Counted from the first letter of the stretch, positions 1 through 9,284 are shown. The stretch: 64,000 nt of DNA from Marinobacter sp. BW6 (GCF_008107725.1 NZ_VIRN01000064.1:496001-560000); one strand, 5' to 3'. Notes: a model not told the origin generated them from the letters alone. Program-made: numbers and translations.

Positions 1-253
1 CGTGGACTTCGATGACTGGCTTGCGTGCGGCGAGCGTCGGCTGGCGGAGGTTCGCCGCCATGAGCTGGTCAGACATCTATTCCGACGTCCTCTGGAGCTC
101 TGGATGGTGCTGGATTACGCGCTGTTCCTGGAGGAGCAGGGTTACCGGGTACAACTCGGGCAGTTCTGCGACCGGGCACTGACGCCCCGGAATCTGCTGC
201 TCGATGCGGTCAGGGTTTCCGATACTCCACCCGGTCAACACAGCCATCCCTGA
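1..253 (+). CDS. C-terminal fragment of an unidentified protein
   Basis: The frame is open from the left edge of the window and stops with TGA at 251-253, so only the last ~83 residues are visible. The GTG at position 2 lies at the edge and is probably not the true start. The segment is rich in Arg and Leu and ends with a TPRNLLL-like motif that I associate loosely with the tail of some methyltransferase-like proteins, but I cannot name the family. Its 3' end overlaps the 3' end of the convergent DUF4124 gene by about 44 bp. The reading frame is supported by its amino-acid composition and the absence of a better frame; the function is unknown. Confidence 0.5.
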   Translation, partial: VDFDDWLACGERRLAEVRRHELVRHLFRRPLELWMVLDYALFLEEQGYRVQLGQFCDRALTPRNLLLDAVRVSDTPPGQHSHP

Positions 254-689
254 AATACACATAGGTTAGCTCGTACAGCGCGCCGTAATAGCGGGTCTGG
301 TAGATCCAGACTTCCTGAGGGCTGGTGTAGGTTTCAGGCGGATTGCCAAAGGCCCGGCGCACATGCTCTCGGGTCATGCCCTGGACGACCTGCTCGCGGA
401 CCAGATAACGACGCAAATCGGTGGAGTTGATAAACCGGCAGGTGCCGGCCTCTTCCTTGGGTTCCTGCTCTTCGGACTGTTCTCGGGAATCCGGGGCCTC
501 CAGCGCCGGGAGGTTCTGGTCAAAGCTGCCACCAATCCGGTTATCCCTCAGCTCAACCGATTCTGCATCCTCCCCGCATGGCTGGTCGGAGAACACGGTA
601 TTGCCCTCTTTATCGCAGCGGAAAACCTGAGCTTCTGCCGGCGCTGCCAGGGCAAGCATGATAGTCATCAGGCCAATAGGTCGGAGCAT
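210..689 (-). CDS. DUF4124 domain-containing exported protein
   Basis: A 159-residue protein with an N-terminal signal peptide (about residues 1-20, ending in PAEAQ) followed by a DUF4124 core. The core shows VFRCDKEGNTVFSDQPC, the usual aromatic/Gly and two-Cys pattern of this family. A charged low-complexity linker rich in E and Q (about 60-80) leads to a C-terminal domain with two further cysteines. DUF4124 proteins are secreted or envelope proteins of unknown function in proteobacteria. The start at 687-689 has only a weak ribosome-binding site. A second Met at residue 8 is possible and would still leave a signal peptide. It lies downstream of the ompA-like gene on the same strand, separated from it by a perfect hairpin at 714-739. 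Confidence 0.8.
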   Translation of the reverse strand: MLRPIGLMTIMLALAAPAEAQVFRCDKEGNTVFSDQPCGEDAESVELRDNRIGGSFDQNLPALEAPDSREQSEEQEPKEEAGTCRFINSTDLRRYLVREQVVQGMTREHVRRAFGNPPETYTSPQEVWIYQTRYYGALYELTYVYFRDGCVDRVEYRKP

Positions 690-713
690 TGGTTTCTCGC
701 TTTTCCAGAAGCA

Positions 714-739
714 GAAAAGGCGCCGGAGGGCGCCTTTTC
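714..739 (-). terminator. Hairpin terminator downstream of the OmpA-like gene
   Basis: A perfect 11-bp inverted repeat (GAAAAGGCGCC / GGCGCCTTTTC) with a 4-nt loop lies between the OmpA-like gene and the DUF4124 gene. On the minus strand it gives a GC-rich stem followed by CTTTTC, consistent with intrinsic termination of the porin transcript. The symmetry would also allow termination on the plus strand. Confidence 0.75.
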
Positions 740-767
740 AACAATCCACTCAGATATCAACCGGTGG

Positions 768-1967
768 TTAGCGGCGAATCTGAATGCGCGCTTCAACCCG
801 GCGGTTGGCAGCACGGCCGTCTGCTGTGTTGTTAGACGCAATTGGCGCCTCTTCACCGTAACCTACGGCTTCCACCCGTGATGGATCAATGCCCAGAGGT
901 CCGGTCAAACGACCGGCAACCGCCTCAGCGCGACGCTGGGACAGGAACTGGTTGTAGTCGGCGTCACCGCGGCTGTCGGAGTGACCGGCAATTTCCACGA
1001 TGGTTTCCGGGTTTTCCTGCATAAAGTCAGCAACCCGACTGATTTCGCTGTCGTAGGCGTTGCCGATCACAGAGCTGTTGGTCGGGAACTGCACTTCGAT
1101 GGTGAAGGTCTGGATGGTTTCCGTTACACCCTCACAGCCGGTGTCATCCACTTCTGCACCGGCGGTGGTGTTGGGGCACAGATCCTGGCTGTTCACTACG
1201 CCATCGTTATCGCTGTCCAGTTCACAGCCACGGCTGTCGACTTCAGCACCACGTGTGGTATTTGGGCACTGATCGCGACTGTCAGCAACGGCGTCGCGAT
1301 CCTCATCCGGCTCACAGCCATTGCTGTCAACGGGTGCTCCAGCCGGAGTGCCGGGACACTGGTCTCTTGAATCCGGGACGCCATCGCCATCAGCGTCTGC
1401 GGGCTTTGGAGCGGCCTGGGCCACGGTGCGGGCAAAGGCAAAGCTGATGCCCAGAGAGACTTGGGTATCAAACGTGCTCTCATCGATCCCGTGGAACTCG
1501 CGGAGATCGCCGCGCAGTGATACGGCATCGCTGATGTTGTAACGGAAACCGGTACCTACATTGACCCGAGTCTCGTCATGGTTGCTGCCAGCGGTCTGAA
1601 CACCACTGTTGTCCGAACCAAAGTCTGCATGGCCTGCGCCCAGAGAAACGTATGGGTTCCAGGCCTCCTCTGGGCCTGCAAAGTAGTAGGTACCATCAAC
1701 CCGAACTTCATCAAATTCGGATTCGCCGGCCACGTATTTGCGATCGGCGTCGGCGCGTGAGTAAAGTGCCTCAACTGACCAGTGGGGGCGGAAGCGGTAT
1801 TCCACACCAACGCCGAAGGTCCCGGTCTCGCTCAGATCGCGTTTGTCGTCAAATAGCTGGAAGCCGGCAAACGGATTGATATAGATGGTTTCCTGGCGGT
1901 CGGCCAGGGCCGGGGATGCCAGAGTTGCGGCCAGTACAGCCGCGGAAATCGGACGCATGATGTTCAT
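768..1967 (-). CDS. OmpA-family outer membrane protein with TSP3 repeats
   Basis: The start at 1965-1967 is chosen because AGGAGG (complement of 1974-1979) sits 6 nt upstream; more upstream starts in the frame lack this. The 399-residue product has a signal peptide (ending ASPALA), an N-terminal eight-stranded-type barrel of about 170 residues, and three calcium-binding thrombospondin type-3 repeats (DxDxDGVxDxxDxCP pattern, about 190-280). It ends in a C-terminal OmpA peptidoglycan-binding domain (about 285-399, with the HSDSRG and NRRVEARI signatures). This layout matches the OprF-like porins of pseudomonads and marine gammaproteobacteria, which tie the outer membrane to peptidoglycan. It is followed by a strong hairpin terminator, as expected for an abundant protein. 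Confidence 0.93.
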   Translation of the reverse strand: MNIMRPISAAVLAATLASPALADRQETIYINPFAGFQLFDDKRDLSETGTFGVGVEYRFRPHWSVEALYSRADADRKYVAGESEFDEVRVDGTYYFAGPEEAWNPYVSLGAGHADFGSDNSGVQTAGSNHDETRVNVGTGFRYNISDAVSLRGDLREFHGIDESTFDTQVSLGISFAFARTVAQAAPKPADADGDGVPDSRDQCPGTPAGAPVDSNGCEPDEDRDAVADSRDQCPNTTRGAEVDSRGCELDSDNDGVVNSQDLCPNTTAGAEVDDTGCEGVTETIQTFTIEVQFPTNSSVIGNAYDSEISRVADFMQENPETIVEIAGHSDSRGDADYNQFLSQRRAEAVAGRLTGPLGIDPSRVEAVGYGEEAPIASNNTADGRAANRRVEARIQIRR

Positions 1968-2127
1968 GCAGAACCTCCTGTTCATTGTCGTTGTGGTACC
2001 GCACTTCTTCATGAAAAGTGCTTTTATACCCGGAATTTAGGCCAGTAGGCCAAAAAAGACAAAAAAATGATACGGATTGTTACGTCCGCAATTGTACCCA
2101 GTGTACGTTTACGTGCCGGAAGTCGTT

Positions 2128-4401
2128 TCAGGCCAGAGCCGTAAAATACAGATGCGCGCTCTTCTTGCTGAAATTGAGAATCTCGCCGTTGTCGAAGTGC
2201 ACTTCGAACGAGCTTTCATCCTCGGCAACCACCGAGCCGGAGCCAAAAATCGCGTGGCTAAGACGCTGGTGATGCCAGAGCGGTTCCATCGAACTTTTGG
2301 ATGTTGCGGCCTGGCCTTCCAGGGTGACACTTTCCCGGTCGGCATAGCGCTGGCTGACCGCCGTGAGGGGAGCGCTCAACCGGATTGTTGAAGCTTCGGC
2401 CGGGGTCCGTTCATCCAGCCAGTGTCCAAACTCCTCGGCCAGCTCGAAGCAGCACTCCTCCACAAACCGGCTGGGGCCCAGATCGCCATCCAGGTGCGGT
2501 TGCTTGCTGGCCGGTCGGGTGATCACATGCAGCTGCTGACGGGTTCGAGTCATGGCGACATAGAGAAGCCGCCGCTCGCTTTCCAGAAATCCTCTGGCAT
2601 CGTCCTGGGGGCGCGGGCTGTAAGGCAGGTATTTCTCCTGAAGGCCGGGAATGATCACAGTCGGCCATTCCAGCCCCTTGGTGCGGTGAATGGTCGACAG
2701 CAGCACGCCTCCCAGTTGCTTTTCACCCGCCTGCTGCTTCAGAGTTCTCAGATGCTCCAGTGCGCCTTCGGCTGTGACATCCAGGCTTTTCAGGTACTGC
2801 CGGAATCCTTGCACGGTATCAATCCGTTCCTCGGCACTTTCATGAGTCAGCGCCAGGCTGCGGATGCCCTCGTAAAGATCGGTGTGCTCTGCGTAGACAC
2901 TGATCAGCCCGGCCACTGGGCCGCCGTAGCTGCGCAGTTGGGCAAGCACCTCGCCCAGCTTCCTGAGCTTGCGAGCGGCCATGGGCGCCAGGGCGTCGAA
3001 GTCCATAGCCAACAGTCGTTCATGCCAGCCGCCGGAAAACCCCGACAGGAAACGCGCCAGCTGTTCCAGCTCCGACTCCTTCAACCCGACGTGGGGAAAA
3101 CGTAACAACTGCCGTGCAAGTTCCAGCCGATCCTCGTCCGGAAGATTCTCCAGCTTTCCCGTCACCACCATCAACAAGGCGGTGATGGCCTGCACTTCCC
3201 GACTGAACAGGGCGCCCTTGCCGGCATCAATCCGATAGGGAATCTGCCGCGCCAGCAGCTTCAGCTCAATGGGTACGCTCTGGCTCCAGACCCGGAACAG
3301 AATGGCGGTGCCGGCCAGGGCCGGTTCTGACTGGCCCTGTAGAATTTGCAGCACCGTATCGGCATCGCTCTCCGCCCGATGCAGGGTGATCTCTGTGCCG
3401 GGAGTGGAAGGGTGGGAATGGCAAAGCACATCCTTGCGCCCGGTGTTATGGCAGATCAGATGGTTTGCCAGCAACGCCACCCGGTGACCGTAGCGGAAGG
3501 TGTAGCTGAGGGTTTGCTCCAGCGGGCTTTCAAACTCATCGCTGAACCGTTTGAGAATAAACTCGGGCTTTGCGCCCCGGAACTCGTAGATTGTCTGGTC
3601 CGGGTCGCCAACAACCGTCACCCGGGCCCGGTCTCCAGCCACGTAGCGCAGCAGCAGGTGCTGGATCTCATTGGTGTCCTGGTACTCATCCACCAGAATA
3701 AGATCCATCTTGTTGCCCACCAGCCGCTGCAACGGAGGATTCTGGTGAATCGCCATCACCGGCTCGTACAGCATGTCGGCGTAGCTGATCCGGCCCTGGC
3801 TTTTCCGCCACTGCTCAAAACTGTGGAACAGATCGACCAGATACTTGTGCTTGTCGGAATACCCCAGCTCCTCAAACACAATCTCTGCCGGTGAAAGGGT
3901 TGTTTTCACCAGATCAATAAACCCCGTCGCCGTCTCGACAAAATCCTTCTTGTTGCGCCGTATCTCATCCGCCAGATCCTCCGGCGCCAGCCGCCGCGTC
4001 AATTGCCAGGCCTGAAAACTGATCTCCTGCTCGGTCAGAATCTTCTCTGAGAATCCTGGCAGATAACCCTCCCGCACAAACCGTTTATACAGGCGGAGGC
4101 CCATGGCGTGATACGTCCGAATCTCCGGCAGCGCCAGCCCGTTCTGAGCGCAAACGTCCTGCAGCTTGCGCTCAAAATCCACCCGGGCGCTCCGGTTGAA
4201 CATCAACACCAGCATCCGGTCCGGATCATGGCCCTGTTCCAGCAGATACCGGATACGCCACGCCAGCGTCGAGGTCTTGCCGCTGCCAGCCACAGCGGTA
4301 ATTACCGAATGCTCATAGCCGGCAGTAATAATCGCCCGCTGTTCATCGGTAAGGTAATCCGGCAGGTTGGTGCTATCGGGAATTTGGGGTTCGGTCGGCA
4401 T
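2128..4401 (-). CDS. UvrD/Rep-type superfamily 1 ATP-dependent DNA helicase
   Basis: About 757 residues from the Met at 4399-4401; in-frame starts at 4449 (ATG) and 4461 (TTG) are also possible and none has a clear ribosome-binding site. Walker A AVAGSGKT is at about 36-43 and motif II DEYQD at about 238-242. It also has motif III GDPDQTIYEFRGA, a late HRTKGLEW motif and a LLYVAMTRTRQ motif, all standard for SF1A 3'-5' helicases. The last ~45 residues (FGSGSVVAEDESSFEVHFDNG) form a Tudor-like tail as in UvrD, which in UvrD contacts RNA polymerase. This gene differs from the true uvrD at 15143, so the organism has at least two UvrD-like helicases. The exact biological role is not known. Confidence 0.88.
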   Translation of the reverse strand: MPTEPQIPDSTNLPDYLTDEQRAIITAGYEHSVITAVAGSGKTSTLAWRIRYLLEQGHDPDRMLVLMFNRSARVDFERKLQDVCAQNGLALPEIRTYHAMGLRLYKRFVREGYLPGFSEKILTEQEISFQAWQLTRRLAPEDLADEIRRNKKDFVETATGFIDLVKTTLSPAEIVFEELGYSDKHKYLVDLFHSFEQWRKSQGRISYADMLYEPVMAIHQNPPLQRLVGNKMDLILVDEYQDTNEIQHLLLRYVAGDRARVTVVGDPDQTIYEFRGAKPEFILKRFSDEFESPLEQTLSYTFRYGHRVALLANHLICHNTGRKDVLCHSHPSTPGTEITLHRAESDADTVLQILQGQSEPALAGTAILFRVWSQSVPIELKLLARQIPYRIDAGKGALFSREVQAITALLMVVTGKLENLPDEDRLELARQLLRFPHVGLKESELEQLARFLSGFSGGWHERLLAMDFDALAPMAARKLRKLGEVLAQLRSYGGPVAGLISVYAEHTDLYEGIRSLALTHESAEERIDTVQGFRQYLKSLDVTAEGALEHLRTLKQQAGEKQLGGVLLSTIHRTKGLEWPTVIIPGLQEKYLPYSPRPQDDARGFLESERRLLYVAMTRTRQQLHVITRPASKQPHLDGDLGPSRFVEECCFELAEEFGHWLDERTPAEASTIRLSAPLTAVSQRYADRESVTLEGQAATSKSSMEPLWHHQRLSHAIFGSGSVVAEDESSFEVHFDNGEILNFSKKSAHLYFTALA

Positions 4402-4487
4402 GGCCGGTATTGTAACGGCCTGCTGGTAGAGCGGATACCGCTCCCGCATAATTGCGATCAAAACATGAAAGCTAAAAGGTCTTAAAC

Positions 4488-4865
4488 ATGGAAATGTCCG
4501 AATCGGTAAACGTACTGGGCGAAAAACTGGAAACCTGCGGCAAAGACCCGATCACCGGCTTCTACCGCGATGGCTGCTGCAACGTCGGCCCGGATGACTT
4601 TGGTCTGCATGCCGTCTGCGCCGTGGTCACCGACGAATTCCTTGAATTCTCCAAAGCCCAGGGCAATGACCTCAGCACCCCCAGACCGGAATTCGGCTTC
4701 GAAGGCCTGAAAGCGGGTGACAGCTGGTGCCTGTGCGCGGCTCGTTGGCAGGAAGCCTTCGAAGCCGGCAGCGCGCCACGAGTCCGCCTGCGCGCCACGC
4801 ACCAGGCCGCTCTGGAAAAGTGCGCCCTCGACGACCTCAAAGCCCATGGTGCCGACCTTAGCTGA
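4488..4865 (+). CDS. DUF2237 family protein
   Basis: A 125-residue soluble protein with the conserved family pattern: NVLGEKLETCGKDPITGFYRDGCC near the N-terminus, then HAVCAVVTDEFLEFSKAQGNDLSTP, and a GDSWCLCAARWQEA motif. The cysteines in these motifs are conserved features of the family. Function is unknown. The ATG at 4488 follows AAAGG at a spacing of 8 nt; a second ATG two codons later is possible. Its TGA stop overlaps the tmcA start by one base (TGATG), so the two are probably translationally coupled. It diverges from the helicase gene upstream. Confidence 0.85.
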   Translation: MEMSESVNVLGEKLETCGKDPITGFYRDGCCNVGPDDFGLHAVCAVVTDEFLEFSKAQGNDLSTPRPEFGFEGLKAGDSWCLCAARWQEAFEAGSAPRVRLRATHQAALEKCALDDLKAHGADLS

Positions 4866-7024
4866 TGAGTCATCCTGGACCCGACGCCGCGCCGGATGCC
4901 GCTGTCTGGCGCACTCTGCAGGCCAGTCTTGCCGCCAATGGCGAACGCCGTCTGGTCCTGCTTGAAGGTAGTCGGGAAAAAAATCTCGAGTGGCTTTCTG
5001 CCCTGCTATCTGAACTCGAGCTTCAAACCAGCCTCTGGACCGGGCCTACGGGCCAGTGCCCCGATCCGCGCCTGACCCGGATTGTCCCGGGCGAGGCCCG
5101 ACAATGGCTTGGCCGGGAAGTCTCCCTGATTATCTGGGACGGCTGGCAGGGAAACCCGCCCGATGCCTTCGCTGCTCTCTCGGGGGCATTGACCGCCGGC
5201 GGCTTGCTGTTCTGGTTGATGCCGCCGCTGGATGAGTGGCACCGGTTTGCTGACCCGGACTACCCGAGGACCGGTCTTGACCATGGTGGAGAGCATCCCT
5301 TTGCGGCCCGTATGGCCGATATTCTTGTCGATCATGAAGCCGTGATCCGGATCTCTCCGGGCAAATTGCCATCAACCGTGCCCGCCATTCCCGCTGTACC
5401 GGAGCAAAGCTTCCGAATCGGCGCAACCCGTGACCAGGAACAACTGGTTCAGCGCCTGGTCCGGTTTGGCCTGGGCCGAAGACGCCGACCGCTGGTTGTG
5501 ACCGCAGACCGGGGGCGGGGCAAGTCTGCCGCTTTGGGAATGGCTGCGGCGGAGTTATTGGAGAAAGGCAGGCGGGAAATCGTTGTTACTGCGCCATCGG
5601 AACAGAATGTAGACACCCTGTTCCGCCACGCCCGGGAAGCTCTCTCAGATCAGCTGGACCATGTCAGCGCCGGTACGCTGACAACCCGGTCGGGCGGGCG
5701 CCTGAGGTTTATTCCGGTCAGGGAGCTTCTGGCCTTGCGACCGGAGGCCGAGGTGGTTCTGGTGGACGAGGCCGCTGCGGTCCAGGCATCCCTGCTGAAA
5801 TCGGTTCTGCTGGGCTGGCCCAGGGTGGCATTTGCCACCACGGTGCATGGCTACGAGGGCGCCGGCCGGGGCTTCGCCATACGCTTTCGACAGGTACTTG
5901 AACAGTCGACGCCTCACTGGCAGGCGATGACACTGACCGAGCCGGTGCGCTGGGCCGTGAATGATCCGCTGGAAGCACTGGTCAGTCAGCTCTTTCTGCT
6001 GGCTGCCGATGGCAGTGTGCCACCCCGAAAAACCGAAAGCAGCGCCGGAGAGCTGGTCATCGAAGCCTGGCACCCGGCAACTGCCGGCGATGAGGCGCTG
6101 TCTCATGCCTTTGGTTTGCTGGTGGATGCCCATTACCGGACCAGTCCGGCCGATCTTCGGCAATGGCTGGACGATCCGGCTGCTCGGAGCTGGCGTGCAC
6201 GGATTGGTGACCGGACGGTTGGAATCCTCTGGTGTGCGCTCGAAGGTGGCCTTTCACCGGAGCTGGCCGAACAGGTCAGCCTGGGCACCCGTCGAATTCG
6301 CGGACATCTCCTGCCGCAATCGCTGGCCAGCCACAGCGGCTATCCGGAAGCCGCTGTCCTGGAAGGTCTTCGTGTGGTGCGCATTGCGATCTCAGACGAC
6401 GTCAGGCGGCAGGCTATTGGCCGAAGCCTGGTCGAGGCCGCACTGGCGTATAGCGTCGCGCAAGGTGTTGATTATCTTGGAACCAGCTTTGGCGGCAGCA
6501 CCGACCTGCTGGCCTTCTGGCAGACCTGCGGTCTTCATGTGCTCAGGGTCGGCTTGCAGCAGGAAGCCACCAGTGGGGAATATCCGTTGCAGATGATCAA
6601 AGGCATCTCTCAGACGGCCCTGGATCTGGAAGGGCGCATTCGCAAACGACTCGCCGGCCACTGGCTTACCCTGTTGCCCGACAACTGGCCCGGGCTGGAA
6701 CCGGATCTGCTGGCGGAGATAACGGCCGATCTGCCCCCGGGGCCCGGGCTTGATAGTGATGATCTGCGGGATCTTCGTAATTTCGCCAACGGCCACCGGG
6801 GGTTTCAGGTTATGGTTCCGGTTCTGCGGAAGCTGAGCCAGGCGCGGGGAACCATGGCGTGGCTGAGGGACCATGAAGACCTGGCCGTGTGGTGCGGCAG
6901 CGTACTGCAGGGTTGGCCATGGTCGTCGCTTCAGGCTCAAAAGCTGTGCCTGGGGCAAAGAGAAGGTGAAGACCGGCTGAGGCTGCTGGTTCGCGATCGT
7001 CTCAAGGATGGCCCGGGTTTGTGA
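4865..7024 (+). CDS. tmcA: tRNA(Met) cytidine acetyltransferase TmcA
   Basis: TmcA makes N4-acetylcytidine at the wobble base of elongator tRNA-Met, using acetyl-CoA and ATP or GTP, and so improves codon reading. The 719-residue protein has the family order: an N-terminal DUF1726-like domain (about 1-175), a RecD-like helicase module with Walker A TADRGRGKS (about 213-221) and a Walker B VLVDEAAA (about 298-304). A GNAT acetyltransferase domain (about 370-530, with EGLRVVRIAISDDVRRQAIG) and a C-terminal tRNA-binding tail follow. Length is in the usual range for the family. It overlaps the DUF2237 stop by one base. ThiI, SelU and a queuosine-glycosylase-like gene elsewhere in the window also modify tRNA. 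Confidence 0.93.
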   Translation: MSHPGPDAAPDAAVWRTLQASLAANGERRLVLLEGSREKNLEWLSALLSELELQTSLWTGPTGQCPDPRLTRIVPGEARQWLGREVSLIIWDGWQGNPPDAFAALSGALTAGGLLFWLMPPLDEWHRFADPDYPRTGLDHGGEHPFAARMADILVDHEAVIRISPGKLPSTVPAIPAVPEQSFRIGATRDQEQLVQRLVRFGLGRRRRPLVVTADRGRGKSAALGMAAAELLEKGRREIVVTAPSEQNVDTLFRHAREALSDQLDHVSAGTLTTRSGGRLRFIPVRELLALRPEAEVVLVDEAAAVQASLLKSVLLGWPRVAFATTVHGYEGAGRGFAIRFRQVLEQSTPHWQAMTLTEPVRWAVNDPLEALVSQLFLLAADGSVPPRKTESSAGELVIEAWHPATAGDEALSHAFGLLVDAHYRTSPADLRQWLDDPAARSWRARIGDRTVGILWCALEGGLSPELAEQVSLGTRRIRGHLLPQSLASHSGYPEAAVLEGLRVVRIAISDDVRRQAIGRSLVEAALAYSVAQGVDYLGTSFGGSTDLLAFWQTCGLHVLRVGLQQEATSGEYPLQMIKGISQTALDLEGRIRKRLAGHWLTLLPDNWPGLEPDLLAEITADLPPGPGLDSDDLRDLRNFANGHRGFQVMVPVLRKLSQARGTMAWLRDHEDLAVWCGSVLQGWPWSSLQAQKLCLGQREGEDRLRLLVRDRLKDGPGL

Positions 7025-7107
7025 CTCGCTCGATTTAATTTCCGATGGTGTCTGCCCAGAATAGGTCCACCTATCTTTCCACCGAGACTCCATAGAGACT
7101 GTTTGTT

Positions 7108-7605
7108 ATGGCCAAGGGAACCGGCGCCCTCCGTGTTTTGCTGATTTTGCTTCCGCTTTTTGTTTTTCTGTCTGGCTGCGCTTCCCAACGCCAGCCGGTT
7201 ACTCTCAGCCCCGAGGCGCTGGCCGAGGCTGATGCGCTTTTGATTTCAGTTGCCGGGAATGGTGAAAAGAGACGCGTGCAGCTGCTGCTGTCCGCCGGCG
7301 CCGATGTAAACGCCAGCGACCGCAACGGCTATACCCCTGTGATGCGGGCAGCAGAGAACGGCCATCTATCGGTGGTCAAAGTGCTACTGGCAGCCGGCGC
7401 CAACGTCAATGTCAGCCAGGGCGGAGAGTCACTGCTTATGAAGATAGTCGCCAATGGTGACTTGCTGACCGCGGAACGGCTGGTGGCCGCGGGGGCCGAT
7501 GTGAATTACCGGGCCAAGGACGGCCAGACCGCGCTGGACATCGCTCGCACCACCAACAATCGGGATCTGGAAATGTTGTTGGTGCAGGCGGGCGCTCAAC
7601 TCTAG
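7108..7605 (+). CDS. Ankyrin-repeat lipoprotein
   Basis: A 165-residue protein with a signal peptide ending in the lipobox LSGC (Cys at about residue 24), predicting a lipid-anchored envelope protein. It is followed by four ankyrin-type repeats: the segments with GADVNASDRNGYTPVMRAAENGH, GANVNVSQGGESLLMKIVANGD and GADVNYRAKDGQTALDIAR follow the canonical helix-turn-helix-hairpin pattern. Ankyrin domains mediate protein-protein contacts; the partner is not evident. The ribosome-binding site is weak (GAGA, ~10 nt upstream). It converges on the hydrolase gene with only 10 bp between the stop codons. Confidence 0.85.
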   Translation: MAKGTGALRVLLILLPLFVFLSGCASQRQPVTLSPEALAEADALLISVAGNGEKRRVQLLLSAGADVNASDRNGYTPVMRAAENGHLSVVKVLLAAGANVNVSQGGESLLMKIVANGDLLTAERLVAAGADVNYRAKDGQTALDIARTTNNRDLEMLLVQAGAQL

Positions 7606-7615
7606 TGTCCGGGGG

Positions 7616-8719
7616 CTATTCCAGGCCCATCGGATCGGTCTCGTCATCCCACTCCGGGGTGAAATGGGCCGCGACGACATCTTCCGGGACATCGGCAACG
7701 CCCGGATAACTCCATTTGGGGTGGCGATCCTTGTCGATAGCCAGAGCCCGTATGCCTTCTGCCAGGTCAGGACGGCGGATGCATTCCGAGACCATGGCCA
7801 GCTCCATACGGAAGGCGTCCTTCAGGGACATCTGCTGGGCTTTTTGTAACTGGCTCCAGACCAGCCAGGCGGACACCGGGCAGCCGGTCCTCAGCGTATT
7901 CATGCATGCATGCCACCAGTCGCAGTCCACCTCCGCCGTGAGCAATTGGTCGACGATTTCGGGTAGTTCATCGCCAGCGCTGAGCCGGGCAATTCGCTGT
8001 TCGTGCTTTGCAAGGTGGCTGGACGGCAGTGCCCGGTAATCCGGTGTCTGGAACTGATTCAGCAAGCGGAACAGGCGGTTGTCGTCCGCGGCAGTCTGCC
8101 CGGTCCAGCGTTCCGACGCCAGGCGGTCGAGCAGGCGGTCCCGATCTTCCGGCAGAATCGCCATGTCCGCGAGGCCAACCCGCAGTGCATCGCTTACGTT
8201 CAGGCGAGCGCCGGTTAAGCCCATGAACAAGCCGAGTCGACCGGGCAGCCGTTTCAGAAACCAGCTGGCACCCACATCCGGAAACAGACCGATGGCGATC
8301 TCGGGCATCGCCAGGGTGACATCCGGTGTTATCAACCGATACCGGCAGCCGGAAAACACACCAAGACCACCGCCCATTACCACGCCGTGGGCTATACCCA
8401 ATACCGGCTTCGGAAAACGATGGATGGTGTAGTCCATCCGGTATTCGCGGCTGAAAAAGCGTATCGGTTTCTCTCTGTCTTCCGGATCGAGAATCGCATC
8501 GTAAAGTTCGCGGATATCACCGCCGGCGCAGAAGGCTCTTTCGCCTGCTCCCTGAATAACCACGATGCAGATCCGGTCATCATTGGCCCAACGATCCAGA
8601 ATGTCCTGGGTCTGCTGGATCATTTGCTCGGAAAGTGCATTAAGCGTGCCCGGGGAGTTCAGCGTCAGAACTCCGATATGGCCTTCGCGACAGGCAAGTT
8701 CCTGGGCCTCTACAGACAT
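7616..8719 (-). CDS. Enoyl-CoA hydratase/isomerase family; probable 3-hydroxyisobutyryl-CoA hydrolase
   Basis: The start at 8717-8719 is preceded by GGAG 9 nt upstream, giving 367 residues. The crotonase-fold N-terminus has GAGERAFCAGGDIRELYD and HGVVMGGGLGVFSGCRYRLITPDVTLAMPEIAIGLFPDVGASWFL, which form the oxyanion hole and active site. The length and the extended C-terminal half (ECH_2 type) fit the 3-hydroxyisobutyryl-CoA hydrolase subgroup, which releases 3-hydroxyisobutyrate from its CoA ester in valine degradation, rather than the ~260-residue hydratases. Substrate assignment is by family resemblance. No other valine-pathway gene is adjacent. Confidence 0.85.
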   Translation of the reverse strand: MSVEAQELACREGHIGVLTLNSPGTLNALSEQMIQQTQDILDRWANDDRICIVVIQGAGERAFCAGGDIRELYDAILDPEDREKPIRFFSREYRMDYTIHRFPKPVLGIAHGVVMGGGLGVFSGCRYRLITPDVTLAMPEIAIGLFPDVGASWFLKRLPGRLGLFMGLTGARLNVSDALRVGLADMAILPEDRDRLLDRLASERWTGQTAADDNRLFRLLNQFQTPDYRALPSSHLAKHEQRIARLSAGDELPEIVDQLLTAEVDCDWWHACMNTLRTGCPVSAWLVWSQLQKAQQMSLKDAFRMELAMVSECIRRPDLAEGIRALAIDKDRHPKWSYPGVADVPEDVVAAHFTPEWDDETDPMGLE

Positions 8720-8837
8720 TGACGTTATCTCCGGATAATGAAATCGATCTTGCATACGGAATCGAACGTACTTTCACTCTAATAGCCAGAACAGAAAAGA
8801 GGACGAACGTCGAAAGGAAGTCCTTGACCTATCGCAT

Positions 8838-8865
8838 TTGAGGTTCCCCGGCTCTGTGCTATAAG
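8838..8865 (+). promoter_or_regulatory. Candidate sigma-70 promoter of the cytochrome c gene
   Basis: TTGAGG (8838-8843) and TATAAG (8860-8865) are separated by 16 bp. They sit about 75 bp upstream of the cytochrome c start and diverge from the hydrolase gene. Assigned by consensus match only. Confidence 0.45.
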
Positions 8866-8938
8866 TGCTAGTCAGTTTACTGTCCGGCTTCCAAACCGGG
8901 CTGAAAATCTTGAAAACGATGATGAGAGGGTAATGACA

Positions 8939-9274
8939 ATGAATCTGAAACACTACGCTGTTGCGGGAATTTTTGCGCTTGGCGCTGCAGTGCCTGCTGT
9001 AGTTTCTGCTGCGGATGCCGAAGCGGGTAAGGCCAAGGCGGCTGTGTGCGCTGCCTGTCATGGCCAGAACGGTCTGGCGCAAATCCCGACTTACCCGAAC
9101 CTGGCGGGCCAGAATGAGCAGTACCTGGTATCTGCCCTTAAGGCGTACAAGAACAAGCAGCGGTCCGGCGGCCAGGCGGCCATCATGCAGGGTCAGGCTG
9201 CTGCCCTGAGTGACGCCGATATCGCCAACCTGGCGGCCTATTACGCCAGTCTTCCCGCAGACGGCGGCAAGTAA
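8939..9274 (+). CDS. Class I c-type cytochrome (c4/c5-like, monoheme)
   Basis: A 111-residue periplasmic electron carrier. A signal peptide ending near VVSA precedes a mature domain with a single CAACH heme-binding motif followed by [17 protein letters not shown], typical of cytochrome c553/c4 half-domains. A Met that could be the sixth ligand lies in the [22 protein letters not shown] region. It is about half the length of diheme c4. Two ATGs occur (8933 and 8939); AGAGGG at 8925-8930 is only 2 nt from the first and 8 nt from the second, so the second is preferred. A sigma-70-like promoter lies upstream. Confidence 0.9.
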   Translation: MNLKHYAVAGIFALGAAVPAVVSAADAEAGKAKAAVCAACHGQNGLAQIPTYPNLAGQNEQYLVSALKAYKNKQRSGGQAAIMQGQAAALSDADIANLAAYYASLPADGGK

Positions 9275-9284
9275 GTTTTACCGT

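Noticed and set aside
2030..2060. GGCC-AGTA-GGCC hairpin upstream of the OmpA-like gene as a terminator of the helicase gene
   Set aside because: The stem is only about 4-7 bp and the T-rich tract precedes rather than follows it in the relevant direction.
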